Assembly (NCBI GenBank): GCA_036362985.1
Contig: JAYGXS010000003.1
Span: forward strand, 79,315,166 to 79,379,165
Direction of reading: 5' to 3'
Length of the DNA: 64,000 nt
DNA from: Ligula intestinalis
Lineage: Eukaryota > Platyhelminthes > Cestoda > Diphyllobothriidea > Diphyllobothriidae
Shown: positions 25,801 through 32,765 of the stretch, one piece after another
Numbering within the stretch: position 1 is the stretch's first letter
Layout of the letters: each line of letters opens with the position of its first letter
The notes under the pieces: model-generated
Databases searched by the model: none
What the model saw: only the letters and a program-made list of their open reading frames with translations
Told to the model about the DNA's origin: nothing
Program-made: the position numbers and the translations under genes

Positions 25801-26817
25801 GCCTGGCATTCAGTTTTAGCGACCTCGCATTCTAAGCCAAGCTTTGCTCGCACGCCTTTGGGGCATGTCCCGCATTTCTAGCTCTCGTGTCCACCTCCGA
25901 TCAAGGTCACGGACGCATCTGGCCTAACTGACCAACCACTTCCCAAGGCCACTTCACAAAGGACCGTAGAGTGGTGACTGCTTACGCTCAGACACTCCCG
26001 GAGCCGACGATTTTAGGGTCGGTTGCAGACATCCGGACCCGGTGACTTCACCCGCCAGAATGTGACTCTGGACTCCGCTCACTCATGGCTGAAGTACGCT
26101 CGTCTGGGAGTCACTTACCTATTACCCACATTCTACTCCTTCTGCATTTAATTAAAGTATCCATAACACTCTGACCTTCCACGCCTTATGTTATTTACTA
26201 GTTTATAAGCATTGGGATATGTTCTATCATCCGGCCGGGCTACTTCGTATCCCACACAGTCACCAAATCTGTGAACAGGCACCTTGATTTTCCTGCGGCC
26301 TGCATGGATAGTAGGTGCTTTTAAAATGGAGAGCTGACTACGAATGCATTCAAACTGTTTTGGTGAGCAACTTAAAGTTCTGAGAGTTACCAATTATCTT
26401 TAGAAAAAACCTATATTATACCTCGTCTTGAGGATATCTTTTGCTCAGCTGTCAGGCCACTGGAGGACATGTTCATTGAGGGGGACGAAGCGCCTAGGTA
26501 GCGCGAACGAAGGACGCTGCCCAAGCAGTCGAGTCGTGGCAACTCGCTCGGCTCCAGGTAGATGATGCTCCTTTGGGGACTGAAGATTTCAACTTCAATA
26601 TTATTGGTCAGTGGCGAATGACGGTCGAAGGCGAAGAGGTAGTCCGAGGATGCGCCGACCTGGTGGTGCACAACAGTCTGCTCTTCACGGTAGGCGCACG
26701 TGTTCACTTGCCGCGTGAACCGCTCCGACTGATACTGATGATGATACTGCTGTTGATGACTGTGATAATGATCGTATTGCGGTGATAAGCTGGTTGGGAT
26801 ATCCCAATGCCAGCGAT
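4771..26817 (-). CDS. SYNE1-like: Nesprin-like (SYNE/Msp300 family) N-terminal actin-binding region, split gene
   Basis: Six minus-strand exons, 26817-26422, 17380-17319, 15440-15345, 13434-13351, 11622-11530 and 4886-4771, join with GT/AG borders and compatible phases into 847 nt of open coding sequence. The product is a Ser/His/Gln-rich leader of about 131 aa, a complete calponin-homology (CH1) domain, a short linker and the first residues of CH2. The tandem CH pair in this family binds F-actin; full nesprins also tether nuclei through a C-terminal KASH segment, not in this window. Diagnostic features are [21 protein letters not shown] and [12 protein letters not shown], the last two closer to nesprins than to beta-spectrin (HLEN, IILRFQIQD) as I recall the families. 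Introns are 1.7-9.0 kb and full of retroelements. The start codon lies further upstream and CH2 continues beyond the left edge. A plakin or other spectrin-family protein is the alternative. Confidence 0.8.
5385..8148 (+). mobile_element. CR1/Jockey-like LINE, nearly full ORF2 but broken
   Basis: One decayed ORF2 read through several stops and frameshifts. It starts with an apurinic endonuclease-like domain: [44 protein letters not shown], then, after a frame change near 5795, NAPHIDWN and [12 protein letters not shown] near 6008. A linker holds [17 protein letters not shown]. The reverse transcriptase at 6653-7486 is open for 277 codons with [46 protein letters not shown] and catalytic FADDLKLW. 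After a stop at 7484-7486 and a shift near 7580 the CR1-type C-terminus follows to 8148 ([29 protein letters not shown]). No 3' UTR or tail is visible before the PLE that begins near 8195. It is inserted antisense in the intron between the CH1 and CH2 exons. Confidence 0.9.
8932..9051 (+). repeat. Two tandem copies of a ~59-bp unit at PLE stop codon
   Basis: 8932-8990 and 8991-9051 both begin CCTGAAACAACAACTGGCTC and end CTGACTCTTAACCAG with few differences. The first copy overlaps the TGA stop. The related minus-strand PLE at 57.9 kb has only one copy. Confidence 0.9.
9245..9290 (+). ncRNA. Hammerhead-like motif in PLE tail
   Basis: CTGACGA at 9252-9258, hairpin arms GAACA and TGTTC, then GAAAA. 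The matching minus-strand copy near 57.7 kb has CTGAGGA, changing only the variable position of the consensus, and keeps the arms paired. Confidence 0.7.
9311..10185. other. No gene recognised
   Basis: Intron sequence. Short antiparallel ORFs near 9469-9769 have no recognisable family. No splice-bordered exon similar to the CH exons was found. Confidence 0.4.
10186..10400 (+). mobile_element. tRNA-related SINE
   Basis: The SINE leader CGATCGGTGAACG near 10193 is followed by a tRNA-like stretch at 10251-10328 with A-box-like TTAGCGCAGTGTTTAGAGC and B-box GGTTCGAACC at 10303-10312, and then the SINE body GAGGTTGGGTATGACTGAGT. The anticodon-arm region is not tRNA-like enough for a functional tRNA gene. 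Confidence 0.7.
10401..11529. other. Intron sequence, no gene recognised
   Basis: Contains a GC-richer patch at 10440-10740 with ORFs on both strands and no recognised family, and a SINE-leader-like GATCGGTGAGCGCTTATC near 10931. Nothing else is supported. Confidence 0.35.
11530..11622 (-). CDS. SYNE1-like: Nesprin-like exon: C-terminal part of CH1
   Basis: Acceptor TATTTTAG before TTGAAGCTC; donor CAA|GTAGGT. Both ends are phase 0 and 31 codons are encoded, containing [19 protein letters not shown] and [11 protein letters not shown]. These are the CH signature segments D-I-V-D-G and GL-I-W-x-I-I-L. KLVNIN and YFQ are typical of nesprins. The open frame happens to run past the donor, so a simple ORF caller extends it wrongly. 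Confidence 0.88.
12180..13070 (+). mobile_element. Degenerate Penelope-like element
   Basis: Broken RT and GIY-YIG pieces in several frames: VGDTLFS at about 12361 (motif C remnant of YVDDTF), [17 protein letters not shown] near 12445, [15 protein letters not shown] (counterpart of SNHPVAHKRS), [15 protein letters not shown] and a C-terminal trace near 12900. The tail ends in a degenerate hammerhead-like site at about 13040. It lies in the intron between the third and second CH1 exons from the C-terminal side. Confidence 0.75.
13035..13075 (+). ncRNA. Possible degenerate hammerhead-like motif
   Basis: CTGACGA at 13040-13046 follows a PLE tail, with arms GGG and CCC around GTATAAGAT and then AAAA rather than GAAA. 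The position fits the other PLE ends but the pairing is weak. Confidence 0.35.
13351..13434 (-). CDS. SYNE1-like: Nesprin-like exon: middle of CH1
   Basis: Acceptor TTTGCATTTTAG before CCAATCAAT; donor CAG|GTTAAA. Exactly 28 codons, phase 0 at both ends. It encodes [20 protein letters not shown] followed by LEFLKSRQ, matching the CH pattern MKRIH-x-x-x-N-x-x-x-A-L-x-F-L. Without this exon the CH1 domain would lack its central helix; with it the frame runs through all neighbours. No ORF of usual length marks it. Confidence 0.87.
13860..14095 (+). repeat. PLE tail remnant
   Basis: Starts at a C-run and matches the tail at about 38150-38345 over roughly 200 bp: AATTTGCCTGTAA, TTATC/TTTACCCCCTTCCCATAT, AATGTATTGGCCCGA and TATGCTC. 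That second copy follows PLE coding sequence, which identifies this one as a solo tail. Confidence 0.7.
14563..15015 (+). mobile_element. PLE 3' end with hammerhead-like terminus
   Basis: Only the C-terminus of the GIY-YIG ORF remains: [20 protein letters not shown] near 14705-14765, followed by a T/C-rich tail and a hammerhead-like motif at 14942. Layout and sequence resemble the tail of the copy ending at 61135 (SNSINSHVNIPPCYFATRAS). Confidence 0.8.
14935..14985 (+). ncRNA. Hammerhead-like motif in PLE tail
   Basis: CTGAAGA at 14942-14948, arms GGCCTC (14950-14955) and GAAGCC (14962-14967) with one mismatch, then GAAAC (14968-14972) and CTCAG. Every conserved core base is present. Confidence 0.7.
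15345..15440 (-). CDS. SYNE1-like: Nesprin-like exon: N-terminal half of CH1
   Basis: Acceptor CCCCACTACAG before GTGAATCCC; donor CTG|GTGAGG. 32 codons, phase 0 at both ends, encoding [20 protein letters not shown] then [20 protein letters not shown] and LLEVLS are the classic actin-binding helix of CH domains. Confidence 0.9.
15480..16250. other. Intron, no gene recognised
   Basis: Nothing recognisable. An open segment at 15981-16247 has no family signature and no convincing splice borders. Confidence 0.35.
16260..16890 (-). mobile_element. PLE fragment, GIY-YIG C-terminal part
   Basis: A minus-strand frame at 16491-16844 gives [41 protein letters not shown] and [20 protein letters not shown], the post-YIG helix, catalytic-glutamate region and C-terminus seen in the other PLEs. 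The upstream RT is missing and the GIY motif itself is lost. Confidence 0.82.
17319..17380 (-). CDS. SYNE1-like: Nesprin-like exon: start of CH1
   Basis: Acceptor TTTTTTAG before ATGAACAGG; donor AAG|GTAAGT (consensus). 2 nt complete a codon and then 20 codons follow, [20 protein letters not shown], the actin-binding surface start shared by spectrin-family and nesprin CH1 domains. The incoming phase needs one base from the previous exon; the exon at 26422 ends in G, giving Asp and the family-typical D-E-Q-E. Confidence 0.9.
17445..17980. mobile_element. MITE-like element with long terminal inverted repeats
   Basis: About 65 bp at the left end (CCCTAGTGCCAGCATTTTG onward, including GGTGGTTATAGAG and GGGTGGGGAA) match the reverse complement of the right end (17900-17980: TTCCCCACCC, TATAACCACCG, GCAGGGAGTAGGG). 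The inside is about 400 bp, non-coding and AT-rich. The whole unit matches 48264-48712 in reverse orientation, including TAGGATAGGCAG-GAAGGAAATTT. It lies just beyond the CH1 first exon. Confidence 0.7.
18180..18760 (-). mobile_element. PLE 3' part with tail
   Basis: A minus-strand open frame at 18330-18749 ends in [20 protein letters not shown] and the [11 protein letters not shown] block, the PLE C-terminus. The tail down to 18180 shares TTTATAGTCCATAGCGGCCA and flanking sequence with the element at 34.75-36.06 kb, so both belong to one subfamily. Confidence 0.82.
18205..18252 (-). ncRNA. Degenerate hammerhead-like motif
   Basis: On the minus strand, CTTATGA replaces CTGATGA, with hairpin arms GGCATTC and GAATCC and then ATAAC in place of GAAAC. 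It is homologous in position to the intact motif at 34788-34835. Confidence 0.45.
19065..19260 (-). mobile_element. tRNA-related SINE
   Basis: Plus-strand reading: TACCGACAAGCACAAGGGAA, CTGGAATGGCTATTTCTGG, GCCGTCAACAGCCAGTCGTACCC and CCCTGAGGTACGAATCCGTG (B-box side). This is the reverse complement of the SINE layout. Confidence 0.7.
19380..19505 (+). mobile_element. tRNA-related SINE
   Basis: A-box-like GATGCAGTGCTTAAAGCG, TAACTAACAAGC, and B-box GCGGGTTCGAAC near 19433, followed by the GTTGGCTATGG body. It is closest to the copy at 10.2 kb. Confidence 0.65.
19506..20160. other. No gene recognised
   Basis: Overlapping minus-strand ORFs at 19633-20110 have no recognisable family; I do not call them. 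Confidence 0.35.
20580..21810. repeat. AT-rich dispersed repeat, copy 1
   Basis: Matches the reverse complement of roughly 49450-50040. Shared blocks: CGTCAGCTGAA, ATCTATCTTAGGT(A/G)TAACAATATCA, TTTGATGTAAACGTTGAAC against TTTGATATAAACGTCGAAC, and ATTTATAGCTATGTTTACGT-like sequence. A further short inverted piece at 20610-20680 matches the same region. No coding capacity is seen. Confidence 0.55.
21811..22233. other. No gene recognised
   Basis: AT-rich; nothing recognised beyond short open segments. Confidence 0.3.
22234..22327. repeat. Inverted repeat, 24-bp arms
   Basis: 22234-22257 (TAATTTAGCTTGATTCTGTA plus GCTT) pairs with 22304-22327 with two mismatches, around a 46-bp spacer. Function unknown. 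Confidence 0.8.
22480..22905 (+). mobile_element. Degenerate PLE GIY-YIG fragment
   Basis: Traces in shifting frames: YIPGSLVYIL-like sequence, [21 protein letters not shown] around 22660-22720 (the R-x-x-EH helix after YIG), and [20 protein letters not shown] (degraded C-terminus). RT and tail are not recognised. Confidence 0.7.
22906..23880. other. No gene recognised
   Basis: A plus-strand open segment at 23220-23573 lacks any family signature. A short (CT)n run lies at 23637-23652. Confidence 0.35.
23885..24060 (-). mobile_element. SINE fragment
   Basis: Plus-strand reading GGAACTGGAGTGGCTATTTC, then TGGCTCATTAGCCTCGGCTA, matches the SINE tail in reverse. The tRNA-like head is not clear. 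Confidence 0.6.
24061..25800. other. Intron, no gene recognised
   Basis: No exon with family similarity. A short minus-strand ORF at 25236-25481 is AT-rich and unsupported. Confidence 0.35.
25815..26257 (+). repeat. LTR-like dispersed repeat, copy 1
   Basis: About 430 bp beginning near TTAGCGACCTCG and ending CTACTTCGTATCCCA. It shares GGTCACGGACGC, CACTTCCCAAGG, CAGACATCCGGACCCGG, GACTCTGGACTCCG and TCTGGGAGTCACTT with 39910-40349 (same strand) and with 46993-47415 (opposite strand). The size and ends resemble a solo LTR, but I could not establish a convincing target duplication. Confidence 0.75.
26422..26817 (-). CDS. SYNE1-like: Nesprin-like exon: Ser/His/Gln-rich leader before CH1
   Basis: Acceptor TATTCTTTTCAG (26820-26818) and donor GAG|GTATAA (26421-26420). 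The open frame gives about 131 aa: an opening [17 protein letters not shown], an H/Q-rich stretch, then [40 protein letters not shown] and a C-terminal [15 protein letters not shown]. It ends with one base of the next codon, matching the exon at 17380. I recognise no domain; low-complexity leaders before CH1 are common. Assignment to the same gene rests on strand, phase, order and splice sites, not on homology. Confidence 0.6.
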
Positions 26818-26839
26818 CTGAAAAGAATACTAATTTAGG

Positions 26840-27148
26840 ACGCGGGTTAGTAAAGAATAAATAATATACAGATGCTTCGGTAAAAATTAATTCTAGGGGT
26901 CACCACGCCCTTGTTTATCATGCATAATTGTCTACTCATATAATATTAGCAAACATTTTTTGTTTTACCACTTTGGCGCCGGCGGCCTTACTAACCACTA
27001 TTGTACGGCATAGTTCGACCACATTTGAAAGATGTGGGACAAAAAATGAATACTTTATGCACGTTTTATGCAAAACGTATTTGTTTATAAGGGCATCGAC
27101 GATAAATGAGATTAATTTGAGTTAACCCATTTGTGAAAAAACTCGAGG
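26840..27148. other. No gene recognised
   Basis: AT-rich intron sequence. Confidence 0.3.
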
Positions 27149-27375
27149 CGTTCGGCGGGATTTGAACCCGCGTAGTAGAGAAGCCCTTTACCGGAAGCCA
27201 ACGCCCTAACCGCTAAGCTACAAACGCCCCACCGCGCGCCATGAACTAAATCACACTTGGGTTGATATTACCCGTCCAACTTTATCGCTCGTATGGAATC
27301 CACCAATACGGACCAGCACGTTGACTGCCCAAGCAGGACTTCCTAAGCAATCACAATAAAGTCAACTCAAATTAA
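27149..27375 (-). mobile_element. Second SINE-like family with tRNA-like part, copy 1
   Basis: The reverse strand of 27149-27228 reads like a tRNA (GTAGCTTAGCGGTTAGGGCG, B-box GGGTTCAAATCCCG). The adjoining 27240-27370 (TTGGGTTGATATTACCCGTC, TCGTATGGAATCCACCA, AGCAGGACTTCCTAAG) matches 42970-43085. Because flanking sequence is shared by two loci, this is a repeat, not a unique tRNA gene. Confidence 0.7.
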
Positions 27376-27578
27376 GCAAATCTGCCAAACCCCCTAATAA
27401 TAAAATGAAGTTTGACTTCCGCACATAATCAGAAGAAGGGATTTTGAAATATTGGCGTCTTGGCTGTGAGCTAATCAGCATTAAAATCTGTCCTAGTTAC
27501 TACTTTCTCATGGAAAAAAATTCCGAAAACCTGGTTATATGTATGCCCCCTTTCTAATTTGTGGTTTATGTCATTTTC

Positions 27579-27890
27579 TGCTGGGAATGCGCCCATTCCC
27601 AGGATTACTCATCTCACAGAAAGGCCGCGAGTGCAGATCACGTCGCTGTCACGAGAGCGCGCCGTGGCTATCGATTTTACTCATAGCTGATTGGCCCACT
27701 GACGCAGCTGTGCCTCGCGTTCCCGCTTAAGTACATGCAGCCTTTGAGAATGACTTGCTCTGACTTTCTGTAACGTGCTTGTCTCAGTAAACTCTCTCTC
27801 TGGCCAACCGGTCTTCTCTCTATCTCATTCTTACGGGGTCTTGGGTTCGGTGTTCCACTTAATTAGCAGTACCAGGCGCGATTCATAACA
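27579..27890 (+). mobile_element. Solo LTR with 5-bp target duplication
   Basis: 312 bp from TGCTGGGAATG to CATAACA, flanked on both sides by TTTTC (27574-27578 and 27891-27895). It shares its end (AGTACCAGGC-CG-TTC-TAACA), a CTCTCTCTGGCCAA-CGTCTTCTCTCT block and its start with the LTR at 46363-46659. The strand is inferred from the T/C-rich, ACA-ending right side. The internal retrotransposon is absent. Confidence 0.82.
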
Positions 27891-27895
27891 TTTTC

Positions 27896-29330
27896 ACACA
27901 TGTGAGCTCTGAGCCTTGCTACTTTTTTGATAGATTTGAAATGCGTCGTACAGTGGGCTAGTGCTTGTACGAAGGACGTGGGAGAGAGCGAGAGTGACGT
28001 AGACACTGGGGACAGGTCGGCCATCGGTTTCAAAAAATGTCTATCGCGCACTTCCCATCAGGTCAAAAGCAAGCGCAATGGCGTGCGCAACAAAAAATAT
28101 GATGAGAGTAGCCTGGCGTTGCATCTGTCATGGAAGAGTCAAGGAGATCAGAGGCGGGGATGGAAAGGGCGCAGGCGGCTGGCGCGACCGGAGCCGACCT
28201 TCAGTGTGCCGCCACAATTGGCTCGGATCCCACGGAGGGGAGTGGGTGCCATAAAGGCTACATGGAGAAGGATCCATTCCAGTCCAACGCTTAGTCCGCC
28301 AGTCAGCCACTCCGTACAAACGCACACCGTGAATGACCCTGTGGTCCGAGTTATCCCGACAGATGACAGTCTTCCCAGCTACGGGTTCTACCCCACTGTG
28401 TTAGCTTGAAACGCGTCAGGTGGTTTATAGTGAGGAAAGTGCGCTGAGCCGTCGACCACACTATTCCCAGGCTCCAGTCACCGTCCAAACCGGTTGAGAA
28501 ATTGACGTAGTTCTCGATGCATCTAATGATCTGGTATACGCTTACTACGTATGCAGCTTGGACCGCGAAATACAAGCTTCATGATTTCATACAAAACGGG
28601 AGCTTGAGCAGCTTACAGCTCACGCGAGGTAAGGTGCCAGAGGTCGCTTTAAGAAGAGGCCATTACAGCCTGCCTATCAGAACACCCGTCGGCAACTCCA
28701 CACAGAGACAAACTGGGAGGTCTGAGCGTAATTGTCAGTTGGTAGCCCTCCAGGCCAGGCCAGACCATACCCTTCAGCGTCCCGTGGTAGTTTCAGGCCC
28801 GGAGCACAAATGCAACAGATTAGCCACAGGGCGAAGGAACCAAGGATCACCACAAACATTCTAGCACGCCTGTAGACCATCATGATGCGTTTAAAGCTCT
28901 GGCTTGAAGGGATAAGATGATGGGACAACTTGATCCTCGTATGAGAGCGTAAAACCAGGTTGTTGCGGTCTCTATGGCATCCCCACTCGGTTGGGAGCAA
29001 AGACAGTCACTTGTGCCTTCTGTGAAGGCCTGGTCAATCTGCCGCGGACCAGACATGTGTGGCACGTGTAGTCGGCTTTCCTATTTTTTTCTCAACCACT
29101 GCCCCCAACTGGCCCCTAATCTTATTGACTTTTTTCAGACTATGGGCCCTGGCGAAGGAGGTGGGATCGATTGAAGTAGATGCAGAGAAAGTCATTGATG
29201 CTCGTTTTTAAATTCAAGCAGAAACGTGCCTTAGTTCATGTTTAGCTTGTCTTACGAAGCAGAAAAAGGCAATAACGACTACTGATGAGGTTAAAGTGCA
29301 TGCCATCAACCACTCAGTCCGATAATATTG
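27896..29330. other. No gene recognised
   Basis: Holds a 160-codon plus-strand open segment (27927-28409) and several others, all without family similarity. The GC-rich part 28130-28330 looks like repeat-derived sequence, but no second copy occurs in the window. Confidence 0.3.
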
Positions 29331-29334
29331 CTGG

Positions 29335-29700
29335 CAGAAACAAGAAAAACTGGAATTGGCATTTCTGACTCAGTAACCGTCGTCAGCCAATCCTGGCCAA
29401 CCTCGAGTGCTGCATCCCCGGAGGCTCCAATTTGTGACCTTTTGATCAGAAGATTAACGTTCTAACCTATGAGCCACCAGTTTGTTGTCTTAGATCTGAA
29501 GAAAGTGACTCTCGTTGATGAAGGTTCGCCGATTGTTTATGGATTTAATTCGTCTCCCTTTGTCTAGGGTCTCATTCTTGGGGCCCAACGGCAGCCGCAA
29601 AGCTGCAAGTAGTCTAGAGAATGACACCCAGGACAGAGCGGAACGAGTGAGTTCCCTTATCGATCCGTGAGCGTTCATACACGAGTGTCACAGGTCCGTC
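29335..29700 (-). mobile_element. tRNA-related SINE with leader
   Basis: Plus-strand reading: AACTGGAATTGGCATTTCTG, CCGTCGTCAGCCAATCC, TTGTGACCTTTTGATCAGAA (tRNA-like region), TAACGTTCTAACC, GAGCCACCAG, and further right the leader GAACGAGTGAGTTCCC with TTATCGATCCGTGAGCGTTC. Confidence 0.7.
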
Positions 29701-29864
29701 AGTTAGTGGCCTGCGCGGGAATTAGCATGGTCGACGGCTTCATCTCATCTCTCGTGAAGGACATGGGTATTAAAGGATACTGTGTAGTTTCGTAAACTCA
29801 CTTTAAAGTAACGCAAAAACTTGAAAAAAAAAACAAACAAAATGTTTGCTTCTGTTTCTGCTAC

Positions 29865-29960
29865 TCATGTCTATGAGGATGAATCCGCGACGGATAACGA
29901 AACGTCAGGCAGATAAATGTATTGCCCCAGCGATCGAGTCTTCTCCTTCTCAATAAACGG
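29865..29960 (+). ncRNA. Hammerhead-like motif, solo PLE terminus
   Basis: CTATGAGGATGA precedes a hairpin ATCC-GCGAC-GGAT, followed by GAAAC and GTCAG. It pairs with the orphan terminus at 4460-4545. The CTGANGA box is disturbed by a small insertion, so activity is doubtful, while box GAAA is intact. Confidence 0.5.
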
Positions 29961-30535
29961 CAGTGTCAGATTGTAAGTTTACTCCTGCAGGACTGTAGGC
30001 AGTATACAATTTGCAGGGCCTAATTGCAGTTCCCCGAATCTATCCAACATCTTTGCTGCAGAGAACTAGTGATGATAAAACAAATAATTTTTTTATCATG
30101 TTTCACCACGTGATGGCAACTTCGAAGCATTAATATTCCACATCTCGAAAGGTTTTGCAGTGAAACAAATGTGACATAATGCAAATTAGGCGTCATAGTG
30201 ACTGCGGAATGGACATAAGTATGTACGTTTTCCGAAATTTGTTCTTTTATTTAAAACAGCAAAGCTTTAAGCGATAGCTAGCAAATGTCAGCGTACGAAA
30301 TGCTGGGTTACTCGACTTGGGACTACTCCCAGACGTTTCCACTGTTCTGCCCTGCATGAAGACGTTAACTTATAACGGCTACATATGATCCGGAAATAAC
30401 AGTAAAACAATCATTTACTTCAGAAGAGCAACTAGCGAGCATACGTAAGCTTTCGATAGATCCTCATCGGCCTAGTAAATTTACAGGGGAAAGGGGTACG
30501 GACAGTGGCATTCGAAGAAGCTTTCATCGAAAGAA
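29961..30535. other. No gene recognised
   Basis: AT-rich; nothing supported. Confidence 0.3.
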
Positions 30536-30539
30536 AACC

Positions 30540-30960
30540 TAGTCTAGACATAAGATAGACTTTATCAGTTTCCAACAGAAACTCAAAGGGTCAGAAAAAT
30601 TTGCTCGGCACACAGTATTGAGAAAGAGTTTGAGAAAATGCAGAACTTGCTTTGTAAGACCGGGTATCCCGGGAGATTCATCACAAATGATACGGTGGCG
30701 AGACAAATAAAACCCACCACACCTACTGCGGAAAAGAAGATGCTATTCTTCAACTCTCATTTCAAGGGGATGCGGCAATTGAAATCCTAGGAAGATGCCT
30801 TGACCAAGCAGTGTCACGAACCTTTTCAACAGCAAGTGGAGCGGTATTATTCGCAACCAACCCATTCTTGCACGAGAAAGAAATGCGTGGGTTGCCCACT
30901 CAGACCACTTCCAGTTAATCAAACTAAAGGAAGCCACAAGACCAGGGGCATGGGATTGAC
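30540..30960 (+). mobile_element. PLE fragment, second subfamily (linker before GIY-YIG)
   Basis: Frames give EKEFEKMQNLLCKTGYPGRF, then KKMLFFNSHFKGM and, after a frame change, RCLDQAVSRTFSTASGAVLF and TNPFLHEKEMRGLPTQTTS. The same order (SRRLNQAGSRTFPAANVQVS, LPAQTTSMCIC) appears at 37620-37770, directly before a GIY-YIG domain. The endonuclease itself is missing here. Confidence 0.75.
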
Positions 30961-31529
30961 CGGATTTATTGTTACTATCTGACGTAAATGAACAAAAGCC
31001 TGGACGGAACTTCCTATTAAGTATGAGGTACTTTCGTCACTTGTGCTCGCATCTGCACCCACATATTAGTGTCACTTTCAGATCTCTTTCTCCTCCGTTC
31101 TCTTGTTCGGTCCAGAGCTTAATATCTGTGTCTTTCGAATTGTTTGATATTCCAGAGAACAGTAAAGAGCATTCAGTCGTATAAGTTAGAGTATCAACCT
31201 TTTTTGTCCTACGCAGTTGTTAATTCATCCCTAAGTATATGGGTTCTTTGAATCTTCGTTCTGCCTAGATCCTGGTAGCACTGGATAGTTGATTTTTTAT
31301 TTTAATCAGTAGGTAAAGCTATCCGGCTATTCCTCGTCGTCTTCCTTGTGTACCAACAACGCGGCAGAAATAAAAGACCTGACCTCGACGGACGCTGGGG
31401 CGAGATTGTGGCCGAAAACTAGATTGCGACCACACCAATTCCAAGCCGCAGGTCAGAAAGAAAAGGCGTGTTCGCTGGAACAAGAAATGTATAGGTCCGC
31501 GGGGGGAGATTCTCACCCGAGCCCAACTA

Positions 31530-31582
31530 CAGTCATAGCTGATAATAGGCTAGAGTGGGAGTCCGAAACGTCAGATCAAAAA
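31530..31582 (+). ncRNA. Hammerhead-like motif at PLE boundary
   Basis: CTGATAA at 31539-31545 (one base off consensus), arms GGCT and AGTCC with partial pairing, then GAAAC (31565-31569) and GTCAG. It lies just upstream of a PLE C-terminal fragment on the same strand. Confidence 0.5.
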
Positions 31583-32175
31583 GCTAAGCCTTCTGAAAAT
31601 GAGGTAACCGGCGGGTGTCAATGCCGCTGCTCACGCGCACCGCGCAGACTTCTGTCAGTTCACAGGTCACCCCTATTTTAATCGCTCCACTTTCCCTTCA
31701 TACTAGACACATAACAGGCCTGCTTGCCTATGCTACGTCCAACCCCAATGCCTATCTGCCTAAACAAACCCAAATGCATGATTTTCGTTGTTCAAAAGGC
31801 AAGTTACTTAGACGCCAACTCTGTCAACAAGCATCTGAACCTCCCTGCGGCTTACAAAACCCTAAACCATTACGTAAGTAAGGGACAAGACACGGTCAAA
31901 CCGAAGACAGGACTTGCAGACGAAAATGGCTCTGTGACGAAACCACTAGAAGACGGGGCAGGATTACCAGCATCCTCGACCGTGGAGACGAGACAGAACA
32001 CCAACTTCTCTCACGCCAAGCCTAAATCCATACGCATGGCCAAACAGCGACCGGAGAAAAATCGATCAACCCAAGGCCAACACACACAGCCGCAACTTTA
32101 AACTTGCTGATCCATGAATTTAGTATTCGCTTCGACAAAGGACAGCCGGTCCAGCTGTCCGAAACGTCATCAAAT
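31583..32175 (+). mobile_element. PLE 3' end
   Basis: The frame at 31724-32101 includes YLDANSVNKHLNLPAAYKTL then NHYVSKGQD, the conserved PLE C-terminus (compare ANSISRHLDLPAAYKVLRHY at 62.43 kb). A hammerhead-like motif follows at about 32131. The RT and the GIY-YIG core are missing. Confidence 0.82.
32125..32172 (+). ncRNA. Hammerhead-like motif in PLE tail (box 1 damaged)
   Basis: TTCGACAA stands where CTGANGA is expected, followed by long perfect arms GGACAGC (32140-32146) and GCTGTCC (32154-32160), then GAAAC and GTCA. The strong 7-bp hairpin argues for the fold; the altered box 1 argues against activity. Confidence 0.5.
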
Positions 32176-32349
32176 CTACAAATTTATTCCGGTGAACAGA
32201 AGATGAATTCTTATCCTTCTATTCTGACCCAGCAAAATTACACCTGTGTAAGCCCTAAGGCACGAGGGGACGACGAGTCCTGTAACCGATTGGTGAGCGC
32301 CCATCTACCATCATGTATATTATAGATCGAAACAAGCGAAGTTGCGAGC

Positions 32350-32510
32350 TCACGGTGCAGTGATTATAGGGTTTAACTTTTAGTCAACAGGACGCGGGGG
32401 TTCGAACCTCGGACGGTACACCACCCTGGGTTGGGTATGATTGGCCTTTGAAGACAAAAAAACCACAAATGGCCATGTCGGTCTCCTATGTCTTTGTCGA
32501 TAATGTTAGA
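32350..32510 (+). mobile_element. tRNA-related SINE
   Basis: GTGCAGTGATTATAGGGT (A-box side), B-box GGGTTCGAACCTCGG near 32398, then body GGTTGGGTATGATTGGCC and tail ATGGCCATGTCGGTCTCC, TTTGTCGATAA. A SINE leader-like piece lies at 32280-32330. Confidence 0.72.
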
Positions 32511-32589
32511 TGATGTGCGGCTGCAAGTGGAACTCGGAAGAGAGTCCAAATACACAAGGGGGTGAGTGAGTCCTGGAGACAAGGCAACG

Positions 32590-32765
32590 ACCCCATGGCG
32601 CAATGGTCAGAACGTTGGATTTCGGGCCAACAAGGTCGCGGGTACAAGCCTCGGGTGCCGCAAGACCTGGAGCTAAATATGGTTGGCTGATGACGGTTAG
32701 TAGGCCAGAAATGACAATGTCGGCCTCCCTAGTTTTTGTCAGTAATAATTTTCTGCAGGTGCTTA
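32590..32765 (+). mobile_element. tRNA-related SINE
   Basis: CCCCATGGCGCAATGGTCAG, then GAACGTTGGATTTCGGGCCA, B-box-like GGGTACAAGCCTCGG, body GGTTGGCTGATGACGG and tail GACAATGTCGGCCTCCC. It is a head-to-tail neighbour of the SINE at 32350-32510. Confidence 0.72.

Noticed and set aside
27149..27235. tRNA-like stretch with good B-box
   Set aside because: The arm in the anticodon position does not fold well and the flanks are shared with 42.9 kb, so I treat it as SINE-like rather than a tRNA gene.
27927..28409. 160-codon plus-strand ORF
   Set aside because: No recognisable domain, no splice or start support, and overlapping ORFs on the other strand of similar length.
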